Origin: Erysipelotrichaceae bacterium
GTDB taxonomy: Bacteria; Bacillota_I; Bacilli_A; Erysipelotrichales; Erysipelotrichaceae
Direction of reading: 5' to 3'
Length of the DNA: 64,000 nucleotides
Assembly: GCA_017404205.1 (NCBI GenBank)
Contig: JAFRCV010000021.1
Coordinates: forward strand, 62,001 to 126,000
In this document: piece by piece, positions 44,827 to 53,519 of the stretch
How positions within the stretch are numbered: the stretch's first letter is position 1
Layout: each line of letters opens with the position of its first letter
Notes under the pieces: model-generated
What the model was told of the DNA's origin: nothing
The model's database searches: none
The model's input: only the letters and a program-made list of their open reading frames with translations
Translations under genes and position numbers: made by a program

Positions 44827-44938
44827 ATTATATCGTCTTTATTTCAGTTTTTCAATAAATATTGAAATAAGAATGTTCCTTATTTCATTTTTTTATAAAA
44901 AAATGAAATAAGGAAATATTTTTTTGCTTCTTATTTCA
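44827..44938 (-). promoter_or_regulatory. Fic promoter and operator array
   Basis: Promoter: -35 TTGAAA (44850-44855), 17-bp spacer, TATAAT (44827-44832), ATG at 44820. Operators: TTATTTCA-N16-TGAAATAA occurs twice with identical geometry (44839-44870 and 44880-44911), and a fifth half-site TTATTTCA lies at 44931-44938. The second pair sits inside a perfect 36-bp palindrome (44878-44913). The first pair encloses the -35 box, so a bound repressor would block RNA polymerase. Confidence 0.75.
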
Positions 44939-45257
44939 TTTTTTTATTAAGTGTTAGTGATTGGTATTCTTAATATTTTTAATTATTTATTTTAGGTTTT
45001 TATTATTCCATCAAATTCAAAAATTTCCTAAATAATAGCTAGTCTTTCTAATAATAAATCTTTTTTATTTATCAAAAATCTAAATTATTCATGGTTTCCT
45101 TGTTTCCGATGGTATATTTATATATACAAAAACATTTCATTAGTAGAATTTCCCTTTTTCGCTATAATTAAATATTTTTGTAGCGAAATAGTTAATTTTA
45201 TAACTTAAGATTATCTCTTTAATCTATTATTGCTGGAATAATAAAAAAATCCTTAAA
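44939..45257. other. Gene-free AT-rich stretch with a second N16 inverted repeat
   Basis: About 320 bp without a supported gene. It contains TTTCGCTA-N16-TAGCGAAA at 45157-45188, with the same half-site length and spacer as the Fic operators but different half-site sequence. A TATAAT-like box lies inside it. This may be the promoter/operator of a lost or moved gene. The rest shows nothing recognisable. Confidence 0.45.
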
Positions 45258-45259
45258 AA

Positions 45260-45281
45260 AATAAGGCATATGCCTTATTTT
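45260..45281 (-). terminator. Intrinsic terminator of the VanY-type gene
   Basis: An AT-flanked palindrome AAATAAGGCAT/ATGCCTTATTT overlapping the stop codon, with a T-rich tract on the minus strand. Confidence 0.75.
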
Positions 45282-46399
45282 ATATATTTCTCAAAATATT
45301 CATCATAGGTTAATCCGCTATCATATATATCTTTTGCGATTTTGCCTACATAGCGATAATGCCATGGCTCAAATTTATAACCAGTGATATCAACTTTATC
45401 TTCAGGATACCTGAAGATAAAGCCATATTTATAGGCATTTTCTTTTAACCATTCAGCTTCTTTCGTTTGATAGAAATTGCCAAAATCATAGCCCGGGCTC
45501 AAAATATCAACTGCTAATCCTAACTGATGTTCAGAATTGCCAGGTCTAGCAGAATATGTATCAACTATATCTTGAGGATCAATTGATAAATAATAATTAT
45601 AGAGTTTATATTGTGTATCATATGATCGATATGGACTTGTGATATACATTGATAAGCCTTCTTTTTCAGCATCATCTTGCATCTTTTTATATGCCTCATA
45701 TGCTTCTTTTCTTAAAAAGCCTCGTCCATAGTTACTTTCAACTTCTACTAAATCATCTGGCTTGTAGTCTTCAGCTAATTTATAATATTTATTAACTAGT
45801 ACTAAATAACCATATTTATCTGTATCAGCTTTTTCTTCATTTTCGTATGGAGGAAGATAAGCTTTTGAATTAATATATTCAATAAGTTCACGAATTGTTT
45901 CTTTTTCTTCGATATGTTTTAAATAAATATCTACATTGTCTTCCACAAAACCTTTATCACTAGCTAATTTAGCTATTAATGGATACTCATCCATGCGATC
46001 ATTATTAATTAGTTTAATTAATAATGATTCACTTGTTCGAGGATAATATTTTAAATATTCTTCTAAATGATTTTCATCATAGTTTTGATCATTGATAATT
46101 TCATTAATCCTATTTAGATTAAACTCTCCTAGTGTCTTATTATTGACAAGTCTTATTACTGTGTCACAATCTAATAGATCAACAAATAAAACATAAGTCT
46201 TCAAATTATCTTCAATAAAATCTTCATTATTAATAATATTTGTTAAATTTTCATTATACTCACTAAAAAAGACTTGGTTATTATCTTTTAATGACTCAAT
46301 CTTTTTTACAGTCTTAGAATCATAACCAAGTTCTTTATAATAGTTTTTTGTACATCCTAATAGGATAAAACACAATAATAAAACAACAACTTTTTTCAT
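45275..46399 (-). CDS. D-alanyl-D-alanine carboxypeptidase, VanY-type (M15B) lipoprotein
   Basis: A 374-residue lipoprotein: signal MKKVVVLLLCFILLGCT (Cys16), a long helical N-terminal region (about 20-200) of unknown role, then an M15B domain. Zinc ligands are in SEHQLGLAVDIL and EPWHYRYVG, with a YRSYDTQ motif upstream. It trims pentapeptide stems of peptidoglycan; it is normal cell-wall remodelling, not by itself vancomycin resistance. Its ATG overlaps by one base the stop of a 30-codon ORF behind deoD. Confidence 0.9.
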   Translation of the reverse strand: MKKVVVLLLCFILLGCTKNYYKELGYDSKTVKKIESLKDNNQVFFSEYNENLTNIINNEDFIEDNLKTYVLFVDLLDCDTVIRLVNNKTLGEFNLNRINEIINDQNYDENHLEEYLKYYPRTSESLLIKLINNDRMDEYPLIAKLASDKGFVEDNVDIYLKHIEEKETIRELIEYINSKAYLPPYENEEKADTDKYGYLVLVNKYYKLAEDYKPDDLVEVESNYGRGFLRKEAYEAYKKMQDDAEKEGLSMYITSPYRSYDTQYKLYNYYLSIDPQDIVDTYSARPGNSEHQLGLAVDILSPGYDFGNFYQTKEAEWLKENAYKYGFIFRYPEDKVDITGYKFEPWHYRYVGKIAKDIYDSGLTYDEYFEKYIK

Positions 46400-46491
46400 T
46401 ATTTAAATAAATAAGAAGCAAAAGGCAATACTGAAATTAACGCAAGAAAAATAACTAAAATTATTACTAATATTTTTTTACCACTATTCAT
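46399..46491 (-). CDS. Small single-helix membrane protein (30 aa)
   Basis: The frame from ATG 46491 to TAA 46399 encodes 30 residues: MNSGKKILVIILVIF as the start, a hydrophobic helix to about residue 25 and a Lys C-terminus. It starts inside the deoD stop region (8-bp overlap) and its TAA shares a base with the ATG of the VanY-type gene, so it exactly bridges the two genes. That fit supports translation, but no homology is known to me. Confidence 0.55.
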   Translation of the reverse strand: MNSGKKILVIILVIFLALISVLPFASYLFK

Positions 46492-47200
46492 AAGCTATAG
46501 CTGCATCTAACGCAATCTTCATCATATTAGTGAAAGCGGTTTGTCTTTCTTCAGCAGTTGTTTCTTGATGTGTAACAAGTGAGTCAGAAATTGTACAAAT
46601 TGAAGCAGCTTTCTTACCAGTAACTTTTGCGACTTGGAATAAGCCAAAACTTTCCATTTCAGCTAAGATACAATTATTAGCTTCTACTTCTTTCATATAA
46701 TCTGAAGTTTCTACATGATAGAAACAATCTCCTGAATGGAATCTACCTACATGAACTGGAATATTTAATTCTTTTGCAGCTTTGAAAATTAATTCATTGA
46801 ATTCTTCACTTGGATATTGAACATGTGATTCATCGTTTGACATTGTTTTAGCGAATGATGATTCTGAATAAGAACTATCTGCTACACAAACATCATAGAT
46901 GCATACATCTTCTTTGTAAGAACCTGCTGTTCCAATTCTAATAATAGCTTCTACACCATAGAATTTAAATAATTCATAAGAGTAGATGCCAATAGATGGA
47001 ATACCCATACCTGAACCCATAACAGATACTTTTTTGCCTTTATAAGTGCCAGTAAAGCCAAACATATTTCTTGTTGAATTAAATTGTACAGGATTCTCTA
47101 AAAATGTTTCAGCAATAAATTTAGCTCTTAAAGGATCTCCAGGCATTAAAACAACTTTGGCGATATCGCCCATATTCGCTTGATTGTGCGGTGTAGACAT
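46484..47200 (-). CDS. deoD: Purine-nucleoside phosphorylase (hexameric, DeoD-type)
   Basis: A 238-residue enzyme of nucleoside salvage that phosphorolyses inosine/guanosine/adenosine. Motifs: STPHNQANMGDIAKVVLMPGDPLRAKFI, FNSTRNMFGFTG, GSGMGIPSIGIYSYEL, IRIGTAGSY, and the base-binding EMESFGLF; the acid Asp of ISDSLVTH is present. An AAGGGGGG Shine-Dalgarno-like run precedes the ATG. Confidence 0.96.
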   Translation of the reverse strand: MSTPHNQANMGDIAKVVLMPGDPLRAKFIAETFLENPVQFNSTRNMFGFTGTYKGKKVSVMGSGMGIPSIGIYSYELFKFYGVEAIIRIGTAGSYKEDVCIYDVCVADSSYSESSFAKTMSNDESHVQYPSEEFNELIFKAAKELNIPVHVGRFHSGDCFYHVETSDYMKEVEANNCILAEMESFGLFQVAKVTGKKAASICTISDSLVTHQETTAEERQTAFTNMMKIALDAAIAYE

Positions 47201-47202
47201 AA

Positions 47203-48375
47203 TTAACCCCCCTTGTAGTTGCTTAAGATATTGGTATCAAATGATCTTGTCATCTTCTTTTTTTCACGATACGTCTTAAGTGCATTGTCTATCATATTTT
47301 CACATTCTTGTTTAAAATCTATTCCAACTTCCTTCCATAAATAGAAAGCAAGTGAACCAGGAATAGAATTAATCTCATTTACATAAATCTTTGAATCATC
47401 TTTATCAATAATAAAGTCGATTCTTACAACACCATTAGCATTCAAAGCTTTAAAAGTTTTTGAAGCTAATTCTTTTATTCTTTCTTCTTGTTTCTTAGTT
47501 AATTCAGCAGGTATTTTTCTGGAAGTAGAAGCCATGCCCTTAGATGCGCCACCTTTTAATTTTGGGCCTAGCTTCTTACCGCCATTTTCATATTTATCTT
47601 TAAATGATAATAATTCATCATTTTTCATTACTTCTTCAATTGCGCTTAATTTAAAATCATAAATATTGCCCATAACAGAAATATTAACTTCTTTTAAATT
47701 TGTGACCATCTTTTCAATAACTAATTTATTGTCATAAATAGCACAGGCCTTTAATTTCTTTAACAATTCAGATTTTTTATGAGCTATTTCAATACCGATA
47801 CTTGATCCTAAATTAGCTGGTTTAATAATTAATGGATAGCCAATTTTATCAGCTTTAATTTCAATTTCTTTAATATTATTTTCAATATCTTTACTGAAAC
47901 AATAAAACCATGGAAGTATAGATATCTTTTCATATTCAAAGACTTCTTTCATTATGACTTTATCTTGGCCAATAGCACTTCCTAATACATTGCTAGATGT
48001 ATAAGGTATATCCAACAACTCTAGATAGCCTTGTAATGAACCATCTTCACCACCTGTTCCATGCATAACTAAAAACGCAACATCTACTCTAATGGCTTTT
48101 TTAAATAAGGAATTAATAGGCTTAAAGTAAGATGTACTGCCATCTTTAAATAGACATATTTTTGTTAAGTCGTTACATAAAGCATCAAGGTTGTAATAAT
48201 TCTTTAATTCAAACAATTTATCACCTGTATATAATTCATTATTTTTAGAAACATAAACAGGTATTATATTATTATCACTATCGCTTAATGCTTTTAATAC
48301 TTGGTTGGCTGATATACATGATATTTCGTGCTCACATGATTCCCCACCAAAAAAGACTAACACATTTAATTTCAT
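47203..48375 (-). CDS. ddl: D-alanine--D-alanine ligase
   Basis: A 390-residue ATP-grasp ligase joining two D-Ala for the peptidoglycan stem. Motifs: FFGGESCEHEISCISA, HGTGGEDGSLQGYLELLDIPYTSSNVLGSAIGQDKVIMK, KPANLGSSIGI, and RIDFIIDKD ... NEINSIPGSLAFYLW. Slightly longer than usual, with a C-terminal extension. It has its own -10 (TATAAT, 48382-48387) 6 nt before the ATG and no Shine-Dalgarno, predicting a leaderless mRNA despite lying 26 bp behind murF. Confidence 0.95.
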   Translation of the reverse strand: MKLNVLVFFGGESCEHEISCISANQVLKALSDSDNNIIPVYVSKNNELYTGDKLFELKNYYNLDALCNDLTKICLFKDGSTSYFKPINSLFKKAIRVDVAFLVMHGTGGEDGSLQGYLELLDIPYTSSNVLGSAIGQDKVIMKEVFEYEKISILPWFYCFSKDIENNIKEIEIKADKIGYPLIIKPANLGSSIGIEIAHKKSELLKKLKACAIYDNKLVIEKMVTNLKEVNISVMGNIYDFKLSAIEEVMKNDELLSFKDKYENGGKKLGPKLKGGASKGMASTSRKIPAELTKKQEERIKELASKTFKALNANGVVRIDFIIDKDDSKIYVNEINSIPGSLAFYLWKEVGIDFKQECENMIDNALKTYREKKKMTRSFDTNILSNYKGG

Positions 48376-48401
48376 AATCTAATTATACTCCATATATATC
48401 T

Positions 48402-49976
48402 TTAATGTAAGAATGCATCAGGAAGGTCATTTTCAAGTAAAATAGTATCCTTTTTTGTGAAATGGGTATAAATATAATTAAATGCTTCCTTTACATTATT
48501 CACAACTAAGATGTTTTCTTTTTCAAAGCCAGCAGCAAGTGCGCCTTTATATACATAAGCACTATTCTTTTCACCTACTAAAATCACAAAATCAGCTTTA
48601 TCTTTCATATATTTTCCAAATTCATAATTATAATCATTTTCTTTTGATCCTAAATCAATTAAGCCAGGAGTAACAATAATCTTTTTTCCATCCATCATAC
48701 TTAATACATCTAAAGCATATTTACATCCTACAGGATTTGAATTAAAGGCATTATCAATAAATGTAAAGCCTCCTAAATCTTTTAATTGTAAACGATGTTC
48801 TACTTGTTTGATGTTTTCTACACCTTTAACAATATCTTTAGGTTCTATACCAAAATAATCAGCCAACGCAATACCACATAAAACATTAACTATATTATGT
48901 GCACCTAATAGTATTGTATTAAATTTATAAGTTCTTCCATGAAGTTTAACTTTAAAACTAGAACCATTTTTAGAATATTTTAAATCATATGCTAAATAGT
49001 CAGCATTCTCATTTTCTATTCCAACAGTTAAAATCTTACAATTGTTTCTGATTTTATAATTCTTAATATATTGATTATCAATATTGATTATTCCAAGTCC
49101 ATCACTTGGCAATAATTCAATTTCTTGCATTTTCTCATTAATAATGTTGTCTAAAGAGCCAAATGTATTTAAATGTTGAGGACCAATACTAGTAACAATT
49201 CCTATCTGTGGCCTTACAAATTTCATTAAATTAGTTATTTCGCCTACATGATCTGCACCCATTTCACAAATAAAAACTTCATGACTTGGTTTCAAATACT
49301 CTCTAATTGTTCTAGTTATGCCCATTGGCGTATTAAAAGAAGCTGGAGTAATCAAAGTAAAATATTTATCTTCAATGATGTCTTTGATAACATTCTTTGT
49401 TGTTGTCTTGCCATAAGAACCAGTAACACCCACGATTTTTAAATCGTCATATGTTCTTAAAACCTTCATTGCTTCATTTTTATATTTAGCTTTTATAGCT
49501 TCTTCAATAGGCCAAGTTAAAAGTGCAACTAAATAAATGATTAAATAAGGCATGATTACAGCTAAAACAAATGTTAAATAAGGATTAACAAATCTCGCCA
49601 ACAAATAATCACATATAATCATTAATAAAGTATAAAAAACAACTTGTCTTTTTACTCTTCCTGTATAAACAAGAGGTTTTATATATTGAACTTTATCTTC
49701 TTTATAAATGGTATATATTGCATAAATAATAGTTATTATAATAACGACAATAACATTTATTTTTGTTCTTAATAAAAATGCAATCAAAATAAAAATAAAA
49801 TAAACAACAAGCAAATCTAATTTAAAACGTTTTAAATCAAAAAGCCAATTAGTATAACGTTTAAATTCATAACGATTTTGTTGAAACATATGCAAAGCAT
49901 TTTTACAATAAACAAAGCTTAAAGCTAATAAACTAACAAACAAAAGAATGGCATCACTTTTAAATAAATCTTTCAT
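48402..49976 (-). CDS. murF: MurF-type Mur ligase with N-terminal membrane domain
   Basis: A 524-residue protein. The first about 150 residues carry several helices (at about 9-25, 50-70, 75-93, 113-150), then a complete Mur ligase: P-loop VTGSYGKTTTKNVI, SFNTPMGITRTI, EMGADHVGEI, NIDNQY, the Mur-specific HNIVNVL and IDNAFNSNP. The central and C-terminal sequence matches UDP-MurNAc-tripeptide:D-Ala-D-Ala ligase (MurF). Fusion to a membrane domain is unusual for textbook MurF and may tether it to the envelope machinery. Ddl follows, supplying the dipeptide. Confidence 0.88.
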   Translation of the reverse strand: MKDLFKSDAILLFVSLLALSFVYCKNALHMFQQNRYEFKRYTNWLFDLKRFKLDLLVVYFIFILIAFLLRTKINVIVVIIITIIYAIYTIYKEDKVQYIKPLVYTGRVKRQVVFYTLLMIICDYLLARFVNPYLTFVLAVIMPYLIIYLVALLTWPIEEAIKAKYKNEAMKVLRTYDDLKIVGVTGSYGKTTTKNVIKDIIEDKYFTLITPASFNTPMGITRTIREYLKPSHEVFICEMGADHVGEITNLMKFVRPQIGIVTSIGPQHLNTFGSLDNIINEKMQEIELLPSDGLGIINIDNQYIKNYKIRNNCKILTVGIENENADYLAYDLKYSKNGSSFKVKLHGRTYKFNTILLGAHNIVNVLCGIALADYFGIEPKDIVKGVENIKQVEHRLQLKDLGGFTFIDNAFNSNPVGCKYALDVLSMMDGKKIIVTPGLIDLGSKENDYNYEFGKYMKDKADFVILVGEKNSAYVYKGALAAGFEKENILVVNNVKEAFNYIYTHFTKKDTILLENDLPDAFLH

Positions 49977-49977
49977 A

Positions 49978-50730
49978 TTAATCTTCCTTTAGATATGCAT
50001 CTAATACTCTATTAAATCGATCTGCTTGATGAAAATAAGCATAATGATCATCGTTTTCGAATATTACTAAACAAGCATCTTTCATTTCTTTTTCCATGAT
50101 TCTACCATCACTTAGTGGTACAGCATCATCATTTTCACCCCAAACCAATAAAGTTGGCGTATCAATATCTTTTAAGATTGGTCTTAAATCTTCATTGACA
50201 ATTTTCACAAAAGAAGCACGCATAATTCCACTTGTGTTTTGATAATCTGAGCTACCTGCATTCTTTTCTAATTTATCTTTATATTTATTTAAAAATTTAA
50301 GACTTAAGATTTTCTTCATTAATTTATATGAATAAACTTTTATATAATAGTCAACTCCTCTTTTTGGTCTAATGCCAGCAGCTCCAGTTAAAACCATCTT
50401 ATAGACATCATAATCATGAGCGTATTTTAAGGCAACTCTACATCCAAAAGAATGGCCAATAATAATCGGATTATCAATTTTCTTTTTTATACAAAAATTT
50501 CTTATTAATTCTTTATACTCATTTACTCCCCATGGTTTCTTTGGTTCATCACTTTGTCCAAAACCTGGAAAATCAATATTGTAAACAATAAATTTTTTCT
50601 TTAAATGTTCGCCAATATAAGCCATCATGCTAGTGTTTTGTCCCCAGCCATGTAAAAGAAGAACTTTTCTTCCTTTAGTTCCACTTTTTTCATAATAAAC
50701 ATTTAAATCATCAATATTAATAAAACTCAT
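49978..50730 (-). CDS. Alpha/beta hydrolase
   Basis: A 250-residue cytoplasmic hydrolase: LLHGWGQNTSMMAYIGEHL oxyanion loop, DFPGFGQSDEP, nucleophile elbow GHSFGCRVAL, acid in WGENDDAVPL and His in NDDHYAYFHQ. Start moved to 50730 (MSFINIDD), where a TATAAT (50737-50742) ends 6 nt upstream, predicting a leaderless mRNA. It leads the operon into murF, with 1 bp between them; substrate unknown. Confidence 0.88.
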   Translation of the reverse strand: MSFINIDDLNVYYEKSGTKGRKVLLLHGWGQNTSMMAYIGEHLKKKFIVYNIDFPGFGQSDEPKKPWGVNEYKELIRNFCIKKKIDNPIIIGHSFGCRVALKYAHDYDVYKMVLTGAAGIRPKRGVDYYIKVYSYKLMKKILSLKFLNKYKDKLEKNAGSSDYQNTSGIMRASFVKIVNEDLRPILKDIDTPTLLVWGENDDAVPLSDGRIMEKEMKDACLVIFENDDHYAYFHQADRFNRVLDAYLKED

Positions 50731-50795
50731 AATGTAATTATATCGCAATCCCCATTTTTATAATCTATTGTTATTTGTTGTGAAATATGGATTAT

Positions 50796-50822
50796 AAAAA
50801 ATCCTGATTATTAATCAGGATT
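50796..50822 (-). terminator. Intrinsic terminator of glmM
   Basis: A 10-bp stem AATCCTGATT/AATCAGGATT with a 3-nt loop, followed by a T run on the minus strand; overlaps the glmM stop. Confidence 0.88.
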
Positions 50823-52158
50823 AAATAGCTAAACCTTTTTCTTTAATTAAATCTATGACTTCATAGACATATTGTTTACAAAGCTCATCGCTTTCAGCTT
50901 CTACCATAACGCGAACTAAATTTTCGGTTCCTGATGCTCTTACTAATATTTGACCATTGCCATTAAGTTTATTTCTAATTTCTTCAACTTTGGCTAAGAT
51001 ATCTGCATCTTTCATGGTTAGATGCTTATCGGATACTTTTTGATTGACTTGTAGTTGAGGATAGATTTTTAATTCTTTATAAGCATCAATCAATGAACAA
51101 TCAAAATATATTAAAGCATTTAATAGACACAAAGCTGTCTTTAAGCCATCACCGAAATTACAATCTTTCTTAATTATGATGTGGCCAGACTGTTCCCCAC
51201 CTAATCCAAAATTATTTTTAAGCATTGATTCAAGAACATATTTATCGCCATTATCGACAACATCAGTTTTTAATCCAATAGCTTTTAAAGCTTTGTGTAA
51301 GCCAATATTTGAATAGCCAGTGACAACAAGTGTATCATTTTCCATAATATTTAAAGCTTTTAAATATTTTGAAAGAATAAACATGATGACATCGCCATTC
51401 ACTTCTTCGCCTTTACTATTTACTGCCAATACTCTATCAGCATCACCATCAAAGGCAAAGCCTAAATCATATTGGCCTTTCATTATTTCTTCTTTCAACA
51501 TCTCTAAATGAGTTGAACCGCATCCTCTATTAATATTGATACCGTTTGGTTCGTCATTTATGGCAGTTACATTACATCCAAGATCTTCTAATACTTCTTT
51601 TGCTCCATAAGTATTTGATCCATTAGCACAATCAATCAACACAGAAAATCTATCTAAAGAATTTGGATATAAAGATTTTAGCCATCTATGATATTTATCT
51701 AGTCCATCATGATAATCAATAATCTTTCCAATATCATCTTTAGTGGCATATTCAATGCCTTTTCTAGAATCGATATATTCCTCAATTAATAACTCAAAGG
51801 AATCTTGCGATTTAATACCATCATTGCCAAAAATCTTAATACCATTATCTGTATATGGATTATGTGAAGCCGAAATCATTACACCGCAATCAAATTTGTC
51901 TGCCATTGTGATATATGCTAGACAAGGTGTAGAAACATAACCTAGTTCATAGACATCACAACCCTCTGAACTAATACCAGCAGCTAATAGGCTTTCAAAC
52001 ATTGATGAAGATAATCTTGTATCTTTACCAATAACAATCTTTCTACCTTGTGAAGAATAATAATGACCAATAAAACGACCTACACTATATGCGATTTCAT
52101 TTGTCAAAGTGACATTAGCTTCACCTCTAATGCCATCTGTTCCAAAATATTTTCCCAT
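50821..52158 (-). CDS. glmM: Phosphoglucosamine mutase
   Basis: A 445-residue mutase making glucosamine-1-P for UDP-GlcNAc. Motifs: KYFGTDGIRGEAN, catalytic Ser loop MISASHNPYTDNGIKIFG, metal loop FDGDADRVLAV, GGEQSGHII, and RASGTENLVRVMVEA. An AGGAG Shine-Dalgarno precedes the ATG. Third gene of the cdaA-cdaR-glmM operon; GlmM is known to interact with CdaA in this arrangement. Confidence 0.97.
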   Translation of the reverse strand: MGKYFGTDGIRGEANVTLTNEIAYSVGRFIGHYYSSQGRKIVIGKDTRLSSSMFESLLAAGISSEGCDVYELGYVSTPCLAYITMADKFDCGVMISASHNPYTDNGIKIFGNDGIKSQDSFELLIEEYIDSRKGIEYATKDDIGKIIDYHDGLDKYHRWLKSLYPNSLDRFSVLIDCANGSNTYGAKEVLEDLGCNVTAINDEPNGININRGCGSTHLEMLKEEIMKGQYDLGFAFDGDADRVLAVNSKGEEVNGDVIMFILSKYLKALNIMENDTLVVTGYSNIGLHKALKAIGLKTDVVDNGDKYVLESMLKNNFGLGGEQSGHIIIKKDCNFGDGLKTALCLLNALIYFDCSLIDAYKELKIYPQLQVNQKVSDKHLTMKDADILAKVEEIRNKLNGNGQILVRASGTENLVRVMVEAESDELCKQYVYEVIDLIKEKGLAI

Positions 52159-52163
52159 GATTT

Positions 52164-53519
52164 TTACTCCTGACTAACTAAGGTTATATTCAAATTCTTA
52201 GGTTCTACTTCAACAACTACATAGGCATTAGAATTATTTGTAACTTGAACAGGTAAGTCATAAGTTCCAGGTTCTAAGCCTTTAAAATCTACGTATACAT
52301 AGAAATCATTAGCGCTTAATGAATCAATTGCGCTTTGTGAACCAGTAATATTTAATGAAACATATAAGGTGTCAGTTGAACTTACACCATAGTTATTGTC
52401 ATTGTTGATTGAATTGATAACTACACCCGTAATAGTCTTTGAAACAGATGGAGCTAATACAACTTTTAAATTAACCATTGTTACATCACTTGAATTAACG
52501 CCAGTTGGCAAAACTACTGGTTGAATAATCTCTGAATCAGCTGATACAGTTGATAAATCTAAATTAACAACAACTTCTTGAATATTAGCTAATACAGATT
52601 CACTAGCATATATTTCAGTTGTTTGGTGATCCATACTAACGCTTTCCAAAGAGAAGCCAATTGGTGCATCACCTGTAATATTTAATTTAATAGGAACTGA
52701 TTTATGAGGAGAAGTAATTGTAACTTTAACATTTAATGAAGAAGGCACAATTTCAGCATCAACCATTCTTCCTAAACTATCATATGCCACAAGCGGTGCT
52801 TCTACTTCAAAATCACTTGTTTGCCCACTAACATCAATTAAAGCCTTTACTAGCGCAATAGAATTTAAAGTATCTTGTGAAGCTCTAATATTTACTTTAG
52901 ATGAACCAGTAGAAAATTCTGGAACGCCTAAAATGTATTTTGAATCAAGTGAATTTTGATTTATAAAATCATATGATAAATCAAATTGAGCTGTAGTCTT
53001 TCTCTTTAATGTAACTTGAACTTGGCTAGGACTTGTAATGATATTGACATTATCGCCATAACCAGTAGCTACAACATCAACCAGATGGCTTCCTTCGCTA
53101 TAGCCTTCAAGATTGATTAAGCAATATCCAGATTTACTAGCTGCATTATTAACATTGACCGCTTCACCAGTAAAAGTGATATTACAACTACTAGGCAAAC
53201 CACTAACCTCAAAAGACTCCGAATTATATCTACTAGTTACATTGACATTGGTTATTGTCTTAGAACTAGATAAACTTGGTGAAAATGATTCATCATTAAA
53301 GTTGACAACAAAATATAATAAGCAAGCCAATAATAACGCAAAAATTACTGAATATGCTTTTGTAAAAAATATCTTATCAATAAATGAAGATACCCAACGG
53401 AATATTTTTACAACAAACTCTTCGATATTATCAAAAAAGTTGTTTTTAGTCTTATTCGCAATCTTTTTTGCCGCAACTAATTTTTCTTGAGGATTCTTAA
53501 CATCTTTTTTCTCACTCAT
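52164..53519 (-). CDS. cdaR: YbbR-domain protein CdaR, regulator of c-di-AMP synthase
   Basis: A 451-residue protein with one N-terminal helix (after a basic cytoplasmic stretch) and extracytoplasmic YbbR repeats rich in beta strands and Ser/Val/Thr, such as GSHLVDVVATGYGDNV and EVEPKNLNITL. Start at 53519 (MSEKKD), with GGAGG upstream; the longer frame from 53543 is less likely. It overlaps cdaA by 8 bp. CdaR modulates CdaA activity. Confidence 0.9.
   Translation of the reverse strand: MSEKKDVKNPQEKLVAAKKIANKTKNNFFDNIEEFVVKIFRWVSSFIDKIFFTKAYSVIFALLLACLLYFVVNFNDESFSPSLSSSKTITNVNVTSRYNSESFEVSGLPSSCNITFTGEAVNVNNAASKSGYCLINLEGYSEGSHLVDVVATGYGDNVNIITSPSQVQVTLKRKTTAQFDLSYDFINQNSLDSKYILGVPEFSTGSSKVNIRASQDTLNSIALVKALIDVSGQTSDFEVEAPLVAYDSLGRMVDAEIVPSSLNVKVTITSPHKSVPIKLNITGDAPIGFSLESVSMDHQTTEIYASESVLANIQEVVVNLDLSTVSADSEIIQPVVLPTGVNSSDVTMVNLKVVLAPSVSKTITGVVINSINNDNNYGVSSTDTLYVSLNITGSQSAIDSLSANDFYVYVDFKGLEPGTYDLPVQVTNNSNAYVVVEVEPKNLNITLVSQE

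Noticed and set aside
43400-45274. Possible CRISPR array near the Cas9 remnant
   Set aside because: No evenly spaced direct repeats exist; the repeated TTATTTCA boxes are inverted operator half-sites, not CRISPR repeats.
45275-46399. VanY-type gene as vancomycin resistance
   Set aside because: No vanH/vanA/vanX or sensor-regulator genes nearby and ddl looks canonical; ordinary cell-wall carboxypeptidase is more likely.
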